From Pseudomonadota bacterium (GTDB lineage: Bacteria > Desulfobacterota > Binatia > Binatales > Binataceae): a stretch of DNA of 64,000 bases. Within the stretch, counting starts at the first letter, position 1. Every line of letters starts with the position of its first letter. The stretch covers positions 65,129 through 129,128 of the forward strand of contig JAJPHI010000014.1 in assembly GCA_021325355.1 (NCBI GenBank), read 5' to 3'. Shown here one piece after another: positions 37,646-46,104 of this stretch. Below the pieces are notes generated by a model. The model did not search any database. It was not told the DNA's origin and was given only the letters and a program-made list of their open reading frames with translations. A program made the translations under genes and the position numbers.

Positions 37646-38035
37646 CTAGCCTCGTGACCCCAGTCTAAGGCCAAGTATCAGGCCGCACCAAACCGCCAGC
37701 AGGCATAGTCCCACCGATAGCGCGATATTGGCGAGCGCCCTGGTCCATTCGCCGTCGCGCAGCAGATTGAACGTCTCGAGACTGAACGTCGAGAAGGTGG
37801 TGTAGCCGCCGCAGATGCCGGTCATGAGGAAAAGCCGCGCCGGCGGCGGCAGCGTCATGCGGCCCTCCGGCAAGCTCAAGGCGGCGAAGATTCCGATAAC
37901 GATGGCGCCGGTAACGTTGACGAAGAGCGTGCCGTTCGGAAACGCGGCGCCGAAGCGGTTGGCGATAACGCCGCTGAAGAAGTAGCGCGCGACGCTGCCG
38001 AGCGCGCCGCCGATCGCCACCCATAGGTAGCTCAC
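37646..38035 (-). CDS. crcB: Fluoride channel CrcB/Fluc
   Basis: The protein has 129 residues from GTG 38035; the longer frame would overlap the TolC-family gene. Four membrane helices are visible. Signature residues are GGALGSVARY, an NVTGAIVIG segment and GGYTTFSTFSLET (Phe box lining the fluoride pore). Fluc dimers export fluoride passively. The gene lies in a minus-strand group with the TolC-family gene (13 bp upstream) and DUF190. I see no fluoride riboswitch upstream of the group. Confidence 0.93.
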   Translation of the reverse strand: MSYLWVAIGGALGSVARYFFSGVIANRFGAAFPNGTLFVNVTGAIVIGIFAALSLPEGRMTLPPPARLFLMTGICGGYTTFSTFSLETFNLLRDGEWTRALANIALSVGLCLLAVWCGLILGLRLGSRG

Positions 38036-38048
38036 CGAGGTGCCGGTC

Positions 38049-39914
38049 CTAGAACAGCGAATACCAGGGACGATCCTTCGGGTCCTGCACCTCAAAATCG
38101 ATATTGAAGATGTTGAGGAGGGTGCCCTCGGCGTGCCACAGCGCGATCTTCGCGTTCTCGAGATCGATATCGGCCGAAACCTGGTTGCCCTGCGCGGTTA
38201 CGAGCTCGCTCTGATATTGCAGCAGATCGTGCGTCGTCGCCATCCCGACCTTGAAGCGCACCTGCTCGTCATGGAGTGATTGCTCGGCATAGTATTCCGC
38301 CTGACGGGTTGCCTGGGCGCGGGCGATATCGGCGCGGACGTTCGCGAGCGCACTCTCGATAACCGCTACGTCCTGGGCCAGCGCCGCGCGATACTGCAGA
38401 CGCGCCTGCTCATAACTGATCCGGGCCTGCGCGAGTGCCGCTTTGGCGGCAGCGTTATCGAGCGGCATCTCCATGCTCAGCACCGTGGCGTAATTGTAAA
38501 AGCGCGCGTCGAGCATGCGATTCAGCGCATCGCCGTAGATGCCGCCGAAAGGCAGCTTGTTGCCCAGCAGGGTGGTGCCGCCCGCCGTCACCGTACAGTT
38601 GCCGGTGGTCTGAGCCGCGCCCTGCAGATTGGTGCAATTGGTATGGCCCGCGGTCGCCGTCGTGCCGAACTGAAAACCGAAATTGACCTGCGGCAGAAGC
38701 TGGTTTTCGTTGAACTTCAGTTGCAGCAGCGAGGTGCGGATCGCCTCGCGCAGACCGCCCAGCGCCGGGCTGTACTCGACCATTTTTTCGAGCGCGCTTT
38801 CGATATCGTCGTGCACCAGTTCATTGGGATTCGGGCGATCGGCCGGATCGATCTCGTCGGGTATGAAGGCGCCGCTCGGATTGAGCATCACGTCCTGCCG
38901 CAGTTGGGCGCGCGCGCCCTTGAGCGCCGCCTCAGCCGCATAGACGTTGGCCGCCGCGGTGGCCGCGGCGGATTCGGCTTCCTGCACGTCAATCGGGGCG
39001 AGGGTGCCCACCTGGTAGCTGATACGGTTAACCCGCACCAGGTCGTTGTTGAAGCGCAGTGCGGACTGGGCGACTTCGAGGTTCTCGACGGCGCCGACCA
39101 CGGCCCAGTAGTCATTGGCGATCCGTTGCACGAGGTCATTCAACGACGAGCCGTAATTCCATTGCGCCGAACGTTGCGCCGATTCCGCCAGATGCACGTT
39201 CAGCCGGGCGAAGTCCCAGCCGAAGTTGCGCAGCAGGGGTTGATCGAGCGAAAGCTGCATCAGCGGCGTGTACGACGGATCGACCGAGGCGAAGGTCGAG
39301 TTGGTCAACGTCCGATTGTTGTCGAAGGTGAGCGCCAGGGTGCCGTTGGTGGTGGCGAGGACCTTGTCCACGCCGAAGTTCCAGTCATAGAAGCGCTGCG
39401 TGAAGGCGTCGCTGTTGCGCACCTCGAACACCGACGTTACCGGCGAAACCTGCTTGCCGGTATCAAGCTGCGAAGTGAGATCCGGATCAAACGCCGCGTT
39501 GGCCTGCTTGACGCTTTCAAACGAAGCCAGCGGATCGAGCTGGATCACCGCGAGGCCGGGATTATTGCGCACCGCGATGTAAATCGCCTGCTTCAGCGTT
39601 ATCTCGCGCGCGACGTTGTTGCGCTGGCCGACATAATCTTCTTCAATCAACGATTCCGGCGGATATTCCGTGCCGGGGGTATTCTGATGCACGAAGACTT
39701 CGGGGAGCGAAAGGATCGGGTTGGTCTCGAACTGGTCCGCGTCGGCACCGTGCACGTTGACCTTCGGCACGGGAATCGCTCCGCTCTGGCTCGGCGATGG
39801 CGGTTGCAGATTGCTGTTGTTAGCTTGAGGGATCGACTGCGCCGCGGCCGATATCGCGAGCGCCAGCGCAGACCATCCGATCACCCAAGTGATTACAGCA
39901 CATTTCTGTCGCAT
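38049..39914 (-). CDS. TolC-family outer-membrane efflux protein
   Basis: The protein has 621 residues from ATG 39914 with GGAAGGAGG seven bases upstream. A signal peptide (VIGWSALALAISAAAQ) precedes an N-terminal Asn/Pro/Ser-rich segment. TolC repeats follow with long helices (LKQAIYIAVRNNPGLAVIQ, IDVQEAESAAATAAANVYA, ARISYEQARLQYRAALAQDV, LHDEQVRFKVGMATTHDLL). It forms the outer-membrane channel of a type I secretion or RND export system. No inner-membrane pump or adaptor gene is next to it, which is unusual. It is longer than a typical TolC of about 450-500 residues. Confidence 0.88.
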   Translation of the reverse strand: MRQKCAVITWVIGWSALALAISAAAQSIPQANNSNLQPPSPSQSGAIPVPKVNVHGADADQFETNPILSLPEVFVHQNTPGTEYPPESLIEEDYVGQRNNVAREITLKQAIYIAVRNNPGLAVIQLDPLASFESVKQANAAFDPDLTSQLDTGKQVSPVTSVFEVRNSDAFTQRFYDWNFGVDKVLATTNGTLALTFDNNRTLTNSTFASVDPSYTPLMQLSLDQPLLRNFGWDFARLNVHLAESAQRSAQWNYGSSLNDLVQRIANDYWAVVGAVENLEVAQSALRFNNDLVRVNRISYQVGTLAPIDVQEAESAAATAAANVYAAEAALKGARAQLRQDVMLNPSGAFIPDEIDPADRPNPNELVHDDIESALEKMVEYSPALGGLREAIRTSLLQLKFNENQLLPQVNFGFQFGTTATAGHTNCTNLQGAAQTTGNCTVTAGGTTLLGNKLPFGGIYGDALNRMLDARFYNYATVLSMEMPLDNAAAKAALAQARISYEQARLQYRAALAQDVAVIESALANVRADIARAQATRQAEYYAEQSLHDEQVRFKVGMATTHDLLQYQSELVTAQGNQVSADIDLENAKIALWHAEGTLLNIFNIDFEVQDPKDRPWYSLF

Positions 39915-40047
39915 AGGGCGGCCTCCTTCCAATCCCCTCACCAGAGAGCCCGAATCACTGCTATGCATGTATGCGAAAGCAGGAGCTGATCAAATCCGAC
40001 AACGCACAACGTTTTCTATGACGTGCTTGCAACGCAGCGGTCGCGCG

Positions 40048-40053
40048 ATTATA
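40048..40053 (-). promoter_or_regulatory. -10 element candidate (TATAAT) upstream of the TolC-crcB group
   Basis: On the minus strand a perfect TATAAT reads from 40053 to 40048, about 134 bases before the ATG at 39914, preceded by TTTGGC. A good -35 hexamer at the normal spacing is not visible. Confidence 0.35.
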
Positions 40054-40106
40054 GCCAAAGGCTGTTGCTCGCTTCTAGCGATGACGGGCGGTACTTGAAC
40101 AGGTTG

Positions 40107-40640
40107 ATGGGAAAGGCGAGCTTGAGTCTCATTCTGCGGGCATCCATTCCGGTCGCGCTGTTCCTCGCGCTGGCCGCCGCCGCGGTGCAGGCGCAGTTGC
40201 CCACACCCAATCCGCTGGTAGCGCCGCTGCCGCCGCCGAGCGCCCCGGCGACGCTGCCCGCGCCCGTCACGACGGCGATCGCGCCGTCGCTGGCGGCGGT
40301 GCCGTCGCCGCCGCAACTTTCGCCGACCCCGGCGGTGCAGGCCTTCACGTGTAGTTGCTTCGGCTACGGCATCGGCACGCGATGGACCGGGTCAATCGCG
40401 GCGGCGAACTATTTTGCGGCGCGCCAGGCCGCGACCAGCGCGTGTCTGACCTACAATGAGCGGAAAGAACCCGCGCCGCCTACCCAGATTCAACCGTCCG
40501 GCGGCGGTTTTGCGCCGCCGCTGACGCTGCCTCAGGGGTTTGAAGCGCCGGATATCGCGGCTTCGCCCGGCCTGCCCGGCACACTGAACTTCAGCACCAC
40601 CGAACAGCTCCAGGCCTGCTCGAACTGCACCTGCGGATAG
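40107..40640 (+). CDS. Small secreted Cys-rich protein of unknown function
   Basis: The protein has 177 residues from ATG 40107; the open frame begins earlier, at 40023, but MGKASLSLILRASIPVALF is a standard signal peptide ending in VQAQ. The mature part has a Pro/Ala-rich spacer, then a conserved-looking unit FTCSCFGYGIGTRWTG and ARQAATSACLTYN, another Pro-rich stretch and a final QACSNCTCG. Six Cys suggest disulfides in the periplasm or outside. I recognise no family. The gap to the next gene is 159 bp. Confidence 0.6.
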   Translation: MGKASLSLILRASIPVALFLALAAAAVQAQLPTPNPLVAPLPPPSAPATLPAPVTTAIAPSLAAVPSPPQLSPTPAVQAFTCSCFGYGIGTRWTGSIAAANYFAARQAATSACLTYNERKEPAPPTQIQPSGGGFAPPLTLPQGFEAPDIAASPGLPGTLNFSTTEQLQACSNCTCG

Positions 40641-40799
40641 CCGGCAGCAGGCCGTGTACCACGCTGCGCCGGTGTTTCACTTTTTAGTTTCCTGAGGATA
40701 TAGTTCACCCGCGTCCGTCGCAGTCCGGGCATCGGCGCCGGAGCGCAATACTGCAGGCCGCGCGATGCGGCCGTATTCCAGCGTAAAACGGGAGCGTAC

Positions 40800-41585
40800 A
40801 TGGCCGATCAAGGTTGCAAGGAAGTGAAATTCAAGGTGGGTGACCACGAACTGCAGGTGGTTACCGGCGGCAGCGGCAAGACGCTGCTAGTCCTTCACGG
40901 CGAACTGGGGTTTCCCGGATGGCTCAAATGGAATCAGGCCCTTGCCGCGAAGCGTTCGCTGTGCATCCCTCTCCATCCGGGTTTCGGCAAATCGCCGATG
41001 GCCGACTGGATCATGGATATGCGCGACCTCGCCGCCTTCTACTCGCGCTTTATTCGTGAGCAGAAGCTGACGCCGGTCGACGTGATCGGCTTCTCCCTCG
41101 GGGGATGGCTGGCGGCTGAGATGGCGGCGGCCAATCCGAGCCAGTTCAACAAGATGGTTCTGGTCGGCGCCACCGGTCTCCGCCCGCCGACGGGCGAGAT
41201 CGCCGACATGTTCACCGTGACAGCGCGCGCCTACCTCAACAAGAACGTCGTCGACACGCAGGGCGAGGAGTTCCGCAAGCTCTTCGGTGGCGAGCAGACG
41301 CCGGAACAGTTCGAGGCCTGGGAAGATGCGCGCGCGGAAACCGCGCGCATCGCCTGGAAACCCTACATGTACACCCAGAGCATGCCGCATCTGCTCGAGA
41401 ACGTCGTTAACCTGCCGACCCTCATCGTCTGGGGCAAACGCGACGCTATCGTGCCGCTTGCCGCCGGCGAGCTCTATCATAAGAAGATCGCAGGTTCGAA
41501 GCTGGTCACTTTCGACTGTGGTCATATGCCGGAAGTCGAGAAACCCGACGATTTTATTCGCGAGGTGACGCAGTTTCTCGGCTGA
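40800..41585 (+). CDS. Alpha/beta hydrolase
   Basis: The protein has 261 residues with GGGAG six bases before the ATG. The oxyanion segment VLHGELGFPG, the nucleophile elbow GFSLGG (Ser in VIGFSLGGWL), an Asp in WGKRDAIVPL and a His in FDCGHMPEVEKP form the triad. No lid-type signature allows a substrate guess; meta-cleavage hydrolases, haloperoxidases and esterases all share these motifs. It precedes an LLM oxidoreductase gene in the same direction. Confidence 0.9.
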   Translation: MADQGCKEVKFKVGDHELQVVTGGSGKTLLVLHGELGFPGWLKWNQALAAKRSLCIPLHPGFGKSPMADWIMDMRDLAAFYSRFIREQKLTPVDVIGFSLGGWLAAEMAAANPSQFNKMVLVGATGLRPPTGEIADMFTVTARAYLNKNVVDTQGEEFRKLFGGEQTPEQFEAWEDARAETARIAWKPYMYTQSMPHLLENVVNLPTLIVWGKRDAIVPLAAGELYHKKIAGSKLVTFDCGHMPEVEKPDDFIREVTQFLG

Positions 41586-41615
41586 AATAAAAGAGCGACC
41601 AGCGCGGCAAAGTCA

Positions 41616-41632
41616 GTTATTCTTAAGATAAC
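41616..41632. promoter_or_regulatory. Near-palindrome GTTATTCTTAAGATAAC
   Basis: The 17-base sequence has arms GTTAT and ATAAC around a CTTAAG core with one unpaired T. It lies between the hydrolase stop and the RBS (AGGAGA) of the LLM oxidoreductase gene. Possible operator; AT-rich chance occurrence is not excluded. Confidence 0.3.
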
Positions 41633-41649
41633 CGACAGGAGACCTTACG

Positions 41650-42951
41650 ATGCATATAATGTTTTTTACGGAGCGCGCCTATCATCATCTGCCCGAAGAC
41701 GAGATCTTCAAGCGTCGCAGCTTCTTTGGCGTCCCCAATACCTTCCTTGATCGCGAGAAGGGCGCCGAGACCCTCAACATGTATCTCGACGAGAAGATCT
41801 ACTGCGATGAGATCGGCTTCGACGGGCTGATGCTCAACGAGCATCACGGCACGCCGTTCTGCATGGGCGCGGTCATGAATGTCGAGGCGTCGGTGCTGGC
41901 CAAAGCGACCAAGCGGGCGCGGATCGTGCTGCTCGGCAATCCGACGCCGATCGTGGCCAATCCGCTGCGGCTGGCCGAAGAGCTCGCGATGATCGACATG
42001 ATTTCGGGCGGGCGCCTGGTGCCGGGCTTTATCCGCGGCGCCGGCTCCGAACAGCTCTTCATGAACGCCAATCCCGCCTACAACCGGGAGTACTTCGACG
42101 AAGCCCACGATTTCATCCTCGCCGCATGGACCAAACCCGGGCCTTTCCGCTGGGAAGGCAAGCATTTCCATTATCGCTTCGTCAATCCATGGGTGCTGCC
42201 GGTCCAGAAACCCCATCCGCCGATCTGGATCCCCGGGCTCATCAGTCCGGAGACCGTCCAGTGGACGGCTGATCACAAGTATCCCTACGTGGCGCTCGCC
42301 ACGATGCTGAAGCCGACGCTCGAGCTCTGGAACATGTACGGCAAAATCGCCGCCGACCAGGGCTATCAGGCTGGGCCCGAGAACTTCGGCTATCTGCAGC
42401 CGGTCTTTTGCGCCGATACCGACGAGAAGGCCGAGGAAATGGGCAAAGGTTTCATGTTCGGCGGCGGCTTCTCGCACTTCGCCAAGCCGGAATGGATGTT
42501 CCCGCCCGGCTACAACTCGAAAGCGGCGACCAAGCGTCTGGCGAGCCAGGCCGCGAATCCCAACCTGCCCGGACGGGGCTTCGATCATGACCCGGAGACC
42601 GAAGCCGAGCTGCAGCAGCTCAAGCAGCAACTCTATGGCAGCTACAGTGACTGGCAGAAGCAGCGCCAGATCATCACCGGCAAGCCCGAGACGCTGATCA
42701 AGAAACTGCGCTTCATCCTCGAAGTGCTGCGGCCCGGGATCTTCTCCTTCTGGCTCGACGGTCCCTATCCGCACAACGAGCGGCGGCGATGCGTCGAGCT
42801 GCTCGGCAAGGAGGTTCTGCCGGCGCTGAAAGAGATCGGCAAGGAACTCCAGTTGACCGATCCCTTCGAGATGAAACCCGGGACCCGCAAGCTATCCGGC
42901 AGCGGCTACGAGGCGGTCGGCAACCTGCGACTGCTCGAAACCGAAGGATAG
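41650..42951 (+). CDS. LLM-class (luciferase-like) flavin-dependent oxidoreductase
   Basis: The protein has 433 residues with AGGAGA eight bases upstream. The TIM-barrel pattern of bacterial luciferase-like monooxygenases is clear: FDGLMLNEHHG, RARIVLLGNPTPI, AMIDMISGGRLVPGFIRG and PVQKPHPPIWIPG. Members use FMNH2 or F420H2. Such genes are common in degraders of aromatic, alkane or terpene compounds; the substrate is not predictable here. The strong terminator 42976-43011 ends this unit. Confidence 0.9.
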   Translation: MHIMFFTERAYHHLPEDEIFKRRSFFGVPNTFLDREKGAETLNMYLDEKIYCDEIGFDGLMLNEHHGTPFCMGAVMNVEASVLAKATKRARIVLLGNPTPIVANPLRLAEELAMIDMISGGRLVPGFIRGAGSEQLFMNANPAYNREYFDEAHDFILAAWTKPGPFRWEGKHFHYRFVNPWVLPVQKPHPPIWIPGLISPETVQWTADHKYPYVALATMLKPTLELWNMYGKIAADQGYQAGPENFGYLQPVFCADTDEKAEEMGKGFMFGGGFSHFAKPEWMFPPGYNSKAATKRLASQAANPNLPGRGFDHDPETEAELQQLKQQLYGSYSDWQKQRQIITGKPETLIKKLRFILEVLRPGIFSFWLDGPYPHNERRRCVELLGKEVLPALKEIGKELQLTDPFEMKPGTRKLSGSGYEAVGNLRLLETEG

Positions 42952-42975
42952 TTCTCGCCGCGCGAATTCATCGTG

Positions 42976-43011
42976 AGCGGCGGATGCATCCGGATGCGTC
43001 CGCCGCTTTTT
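42976..43011 (+). terminator. Rho-independent terminator after the LLM oxidoreductase gene
   Basis: A 14-bp stem (42976-42989 with 42994-43007, one T-G pair) closes a CCGG loop; T residues run from 43007 to 43011. It starts 24 bp after the stop codon and ends about 20 bp before the next gene. Confidence 0.9.
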
Positions 43012-43030
43012 CGCATATTGGGGAAGTGAT

Positions 43031-44128
43031 GTGAAAGCGCTGGTTATTGGTGGCACGGGGCCGACCGGTCATCTGATCGTTAACGGTCTAATTCGCCGCG
43101 GTTATACGGTCGCGATGCTCCATACGGGACGTCACGAGCTCGACGAGATCCCGCCCACGGTCGAGCATATCCATACCGATCCTTTTTCCGACAGCGCATT
43201 GCGCGACGCCCTCGGCGATCGCACTTTCGATCTCACGGTGGCCGCATACGGGCGCCTGCGCCGGATCGCCGAGATCATGGTTGGCCGCACCGGTCGGTTT
43301 ATTTCAATCGGCGGCGTGCCGGCTTATCGCGGCTACATGAACGCTGCAGTCTTCGATCCTATCGGTCTTCCAGTACCGATCGCCGAAGATGCGCCGATCG
43401 TCGAAATCGAGGAGGAAGACGCCAAAGGCTGGCGCGTGGCCCAAACCGAGACGGTGGTCTTCAAGCATCATCCGACGGCCACCCATTTCCGTTACCCGTT
43501 CCTTTACGGGCCGTATCAGATCGCGCCGCGGGAATGGGCGGTCGTGCGGCGCATCCTCGATGGCCGCCGGGTAATCATCGTTCCGGAGGACGGCCTGACG
43601 CTCAATCATGCCTGCCATGTGGCGAACGCCGCGCATGCACTGTTACTTGCGGTGGATCATCCGGAGGCCGCCGCCGGCCAGATCTACAACGTCGGAGATA
43701 GCCAGGTGCTGACGCTGCGCCAGTGGATCGAGATCGTGGCGAAGGCGCTCGAGGCCGACCTGGAGCTGGTCTCGATGCCGTGGCAGTTCGCGGTTTCGGC
43801 GCGGCCGCTGATAAGTCAGCCGTGGACCTCGCATCGCGTGCTGGATCTGACCAAGCTGCGAACCCATCTGGGTTATCGCGACGTGGTCGCGCCGGCCGAG
43901 GGTCTGGCCCAGACCGCGCGATGGCTCCGCGATCATCCGCTTGAGCGGGGCGGCGCCGACGAAAAGATTCTGCAGGATCCTTTCGACTACGCGGCTGAAG
44001 ACGCGCTCATCGCGGCCTGGCTAAAGGCCTGCGCCTCGATGCCCGAAGTGAAGTTCGCGCGGGAGCCGGGCTATACCGCGACCTACAGTGGTCCCGGGGG
44101 CAAGCCGCGCGCCGCGAAATGGTCGTGA
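43031..44128 (+). CDS. NAD(P)-dependent epimerase/reductase (extended SDR)
   Basis: The protein has 365 residues from GTG 43031. VIGGTGPTGHLIVNGLIRRG is the Rossmann nucleotide-binding loop. The typical Tyr-x-x-x-Lys is not obvious: FRYPFLYGPYQIAPREWAVVRR and IYNVGDSQVLTLRQW place it in the NAD-binding epimerase/dehydratase group with an unusual catalytic site. It follows the LLM gene and its terminator by about 20 bp. The substrate is unknown; it could act on a sugar-nucleotide or on a hydroxyacid. Confidence 0.78.
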   Translation: MKALVIGGTGPTGHLIVNGLIRRGYTVAMLHTGRHELDEIPPTVEHIHTDPFSDSALRDALGDRTFDLTVAAYGRLRRIAEIMVGRTGRFISIGGVPAYRGYMNAAVFDPIGLPVPIAEDAPIVEIEEEDAKGWRVAQTETVVFKHHPTATHFRYPFLYGPYQIAPREWAVVRRILDGRRVIIVPEDGLTLNHACHVANAAHALLLAVDHPEAAAGQIYNVGDSQVLTLRQWIEIVAKALEADLELVSMPWQFAVSARPLISQPWTSHRVLDLTKLRTHLGYRDVVAPAEGLAQTARWLRDHPLERGGADEKILQDPFDYAAEDALIAAWLKACASMPEVKFAREPGYTATYSGPGGKPRAAKWS

Positions 44129-44157
44129 ACCTGCGCGAACAGCTATCGCGCGCGGCA

Positions 44158-44937
44158 TCAGTCGGCGTTCGGGCGATAGATGCGCCGCGACACCAGATTG
44201 ATTAACGACCGCGGTGCCAGACGGGTCATTTGCGCACCAAGGAAATTCAGGCCGCCCGCAATATAGACGGTGCGACCGCTCGCCGCGGCGCTGATCGCGC
44301 CGGCCACCACCTTTTCCGCCGGCACATAAACGAACTCAGGCATCAGGCTTTTCTCATTCTTCGCGACGGTTTGGAACTCGGTTTTAACCGGCCCGGGACA
44401 GAGCGCCATCACGCGGAGCCCGGTTCCCACCAGTTCCCCGGCGAGCCCTTCGGTGAAGCTCAGCACGAAGGCCTTGGTCGCCGCGTAGGTGCTCATGAAG
44501 GGAATTGCCTGAAAGGCCGCCGTCGAGGCGACATTAATGATCGTGCCGGCATGACGTTCGACCATCGCGGGCAACAACAGGCGGGTCAGCGCCACCAACG
44601 AGCTGATATTCAGATCGATCTCTTCGAGCTCACGCGCCAGGTCGAGCTTGTGAAAAAAACCGCTGGTGCCGAAACCGGCATTGTTGACGAGATAGTCGAC
44701 CTGAAGCCCGAGCGTACGAAGCTGATCGCACAAGGCGTGCGGCGACTCCCGTTTCGCGAGATCAAGCTCGATGACGTCGGTGCGCGGCGCGCCGATTTGC
44801 CTCGCCCGCGCGGCCACTGCGTCGAGCCGCTCGCGCCGGCGTGCGACCAGGACCAGCGCGAAGCTCTGCCGCGCCAAAGCGTAGGCGAATTGCTCGCCCA
44901 ATCCACTGGATGCTCCGGTGATCAGCGCGGTCGGCAT
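44158..44937 (-). CDS. Short-chain dehydrogenase/reductase
   Basis: The protein has 259 residues. It has the classical SDR motifs: ALITGASSGLG (cofactor), NNAG (VDYLVNNAGFG), catalytic Ser in INVASTAAFQ, Tyr/Lys in STYAATKAF, and CPGPVKTEF. It uses NAD(P)H in the cytoplasm; substrate not predicted. Convergent with the epimerase gene. The leader GCCAGAGGTGAC ahead of its ATG is shared with that of the UDP-sugar decarboxylase gene upstream. Confidence 0.9.
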   Translation of the reverse strand: MPTALITGASSGLGEQFAYALARQSFALVLVARRRERLDAVAARARQIGAPRTDVIELDLAKRESPHALCDQLRTLGLQVDYLVNNAGFGTSGFFHKLDLARELEEIDLNISSLVALTRLLLPAMVERHAGTIINVASTAAFQAIPFMSTYAATKAFVLSFTEGLAGELVGTGLRVMALCPGPVKTEFQTVAKNEKSLMPEFVYVPAEKVVAGAISAAASGRTVYIAGGLNFLGAQMTRLAPRSLINLVSRRIYRPNAD

Positions 44938-45102
44938 CGGTCGTCACCTCTGGCGTGTTCAATGATACTCGAACCGATTTTTCATGCGAAATTGCCCCGA
45001 TTCAGCCGGCGGAGCGATGGCTTTGCCCGGGCCCAGCGCGTCAGCGGCAAGCGGCGCGCGGCGCCGATTGAAACTTCAATGCCCGAATCTCGAGCGGCCC
45101 CG

Positions 45103-46044
45103 TCACGAGGCCGGGATTCCCAGCTCCTGACGAAAATGCGCGATGGTTCGGGCAAGCCCGTCCCGCAGCGCCGTCTTCGGTTCCCATCCGAGTCGAGTCC
45201 GCGCGAGCGTGATATCCGGACGCCGCCGTACCGGGTCGTCCGGGGGGGCGGGATGGTAAGCGAGGGTTGACTTGCTGCCGGTCAGTTCGAGGGTCAGCTC
45301 GGCCAGTTCGGCGATCGTGAACTCATCCGGATTACCGATATTCACCGGACCGATGAAATCCTCGGCTTCCATCATGCGTACCAGACCGTCAATGGTGTCA
45401 TCGACGTAGGCAAAAGAGCGGGTCTGCGCGCCGTCGCCATAGATTGGAATCGGTTGATTGCGCAGGGCGGCGACGCAGAAGTTCGAGACCACTCGTCCGT
45501 CATTGATCGCCATCCGAGGACCATACGTGTTGAAGATGCGCACGATCCGGATCTCCACGTTATTCTGCCGATGGTAATCCATCATCAGGCATTCGGCGAC
45601 GCGCTTACCTTCGTCATAACAGGAGCGCACACCGATCGGATTGACGTGTCCCCAGTAGGTCTCGCGCTGCGGATGTTCCTCGGGGTCGCCGTAAACTTCG
45701 CTGGTCGAGCTTAACAGGATGCGCGCTTTGACGCGTTTGGCGAGTCCGAGCATGTTGATGGTGCCCATCACGCTGGTCTTGATGGTCTTCACCGGATTGT
45801 ACTGGTAATGAACCGGCGAAGCCGGGCAGGCGAGGTGAAAGATGCGGTCGACCTCGAGCAGGATTGGCTCGACGATATCGTGACGGATCAGTTCGAAGCG
45901 CGGATGCTCTCTCAGGTGGGCGACGTTTTCACGCTTGCCGCTGAAGAAGTTATCGAGGCAGATGACCTCGTGACCCTCACGCAGGAGCCGTTCGCAAAGA
46001 TGAGAGCCCAGGAAACCGGCGCCGCCCGTCACCAACGTTCGCAT
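45103..46044 (-). CDS. UDP-glucuronate decarboxylase (UDP-xylose synthase)-like protein
   Basis: The protein has 313 residues, the short soluble bacterial form. It has [11 protein letters not shown] (NAD binding), [39 protein letters not shown] (Tyr/Lys) and [10 protein letters not shown], all strong signatures of UDP-xylose synthases. It makes UDP-xylose from UDP-glucuronate for glycan or lipopolysaccharide synthesis. Preceded by GAGGTGACAG. It lies 60 bp downstream of the DegT aminotransferase gene, consistent with a surface-glycan unit. Confidence 0.93.
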   Translation of the reverse strand: MRTLVTGGAGFLGSHLCERLLREGHEVICLDNFFSGKRENVAHLREHPRFELIRHDIVEPILLEVDRIFHLACPASPVHYQYNPVKTIKTSVMGTINMLGLAKRVKARILLSSTSEVYGDPEEHPQRETYWGHVNPIGVRSCYDEGKRVAECLMMDYHRQNNVEIRIVRIFNTYGPRMAINDGRVVSNFCVAALRNQPIPIYGDGAQTRSFAYVDDTIDGLVRMMEAEDFIGPVNIGNPDEFTIAELAELTLELTGSKSTLAYHPAPPDDPVRRRPDITLARTRLGWEPKTALRDGLARTIAHFRQELGIPAS

Positions 46045-46104
46045 CTGTCACCTCTGGCGGAATTTTAAGCGATCGGCCCGGAACGGGCGAGGCGTCAACG
46101 CCAT

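Noticed and set aside
38280-39989. 569-codon plus-strand frame opposite the TolC-family gene
   Set aside because: Long antisense frames are common in GC-rich coding DNA; the translation is Arg/Gly/Val-rich without domains.
39915-40106. Fluoride riboswitch upstream of the TolC-crcB group
   Set aside because: The conserved pseudoknot segments (GGCGAUGG, CUGAUG) are not seen.
41623-42774. 383-codon minus-strand frame opposite the LLM oxidoreductase
   Set aside because: Antisense; no domain features.
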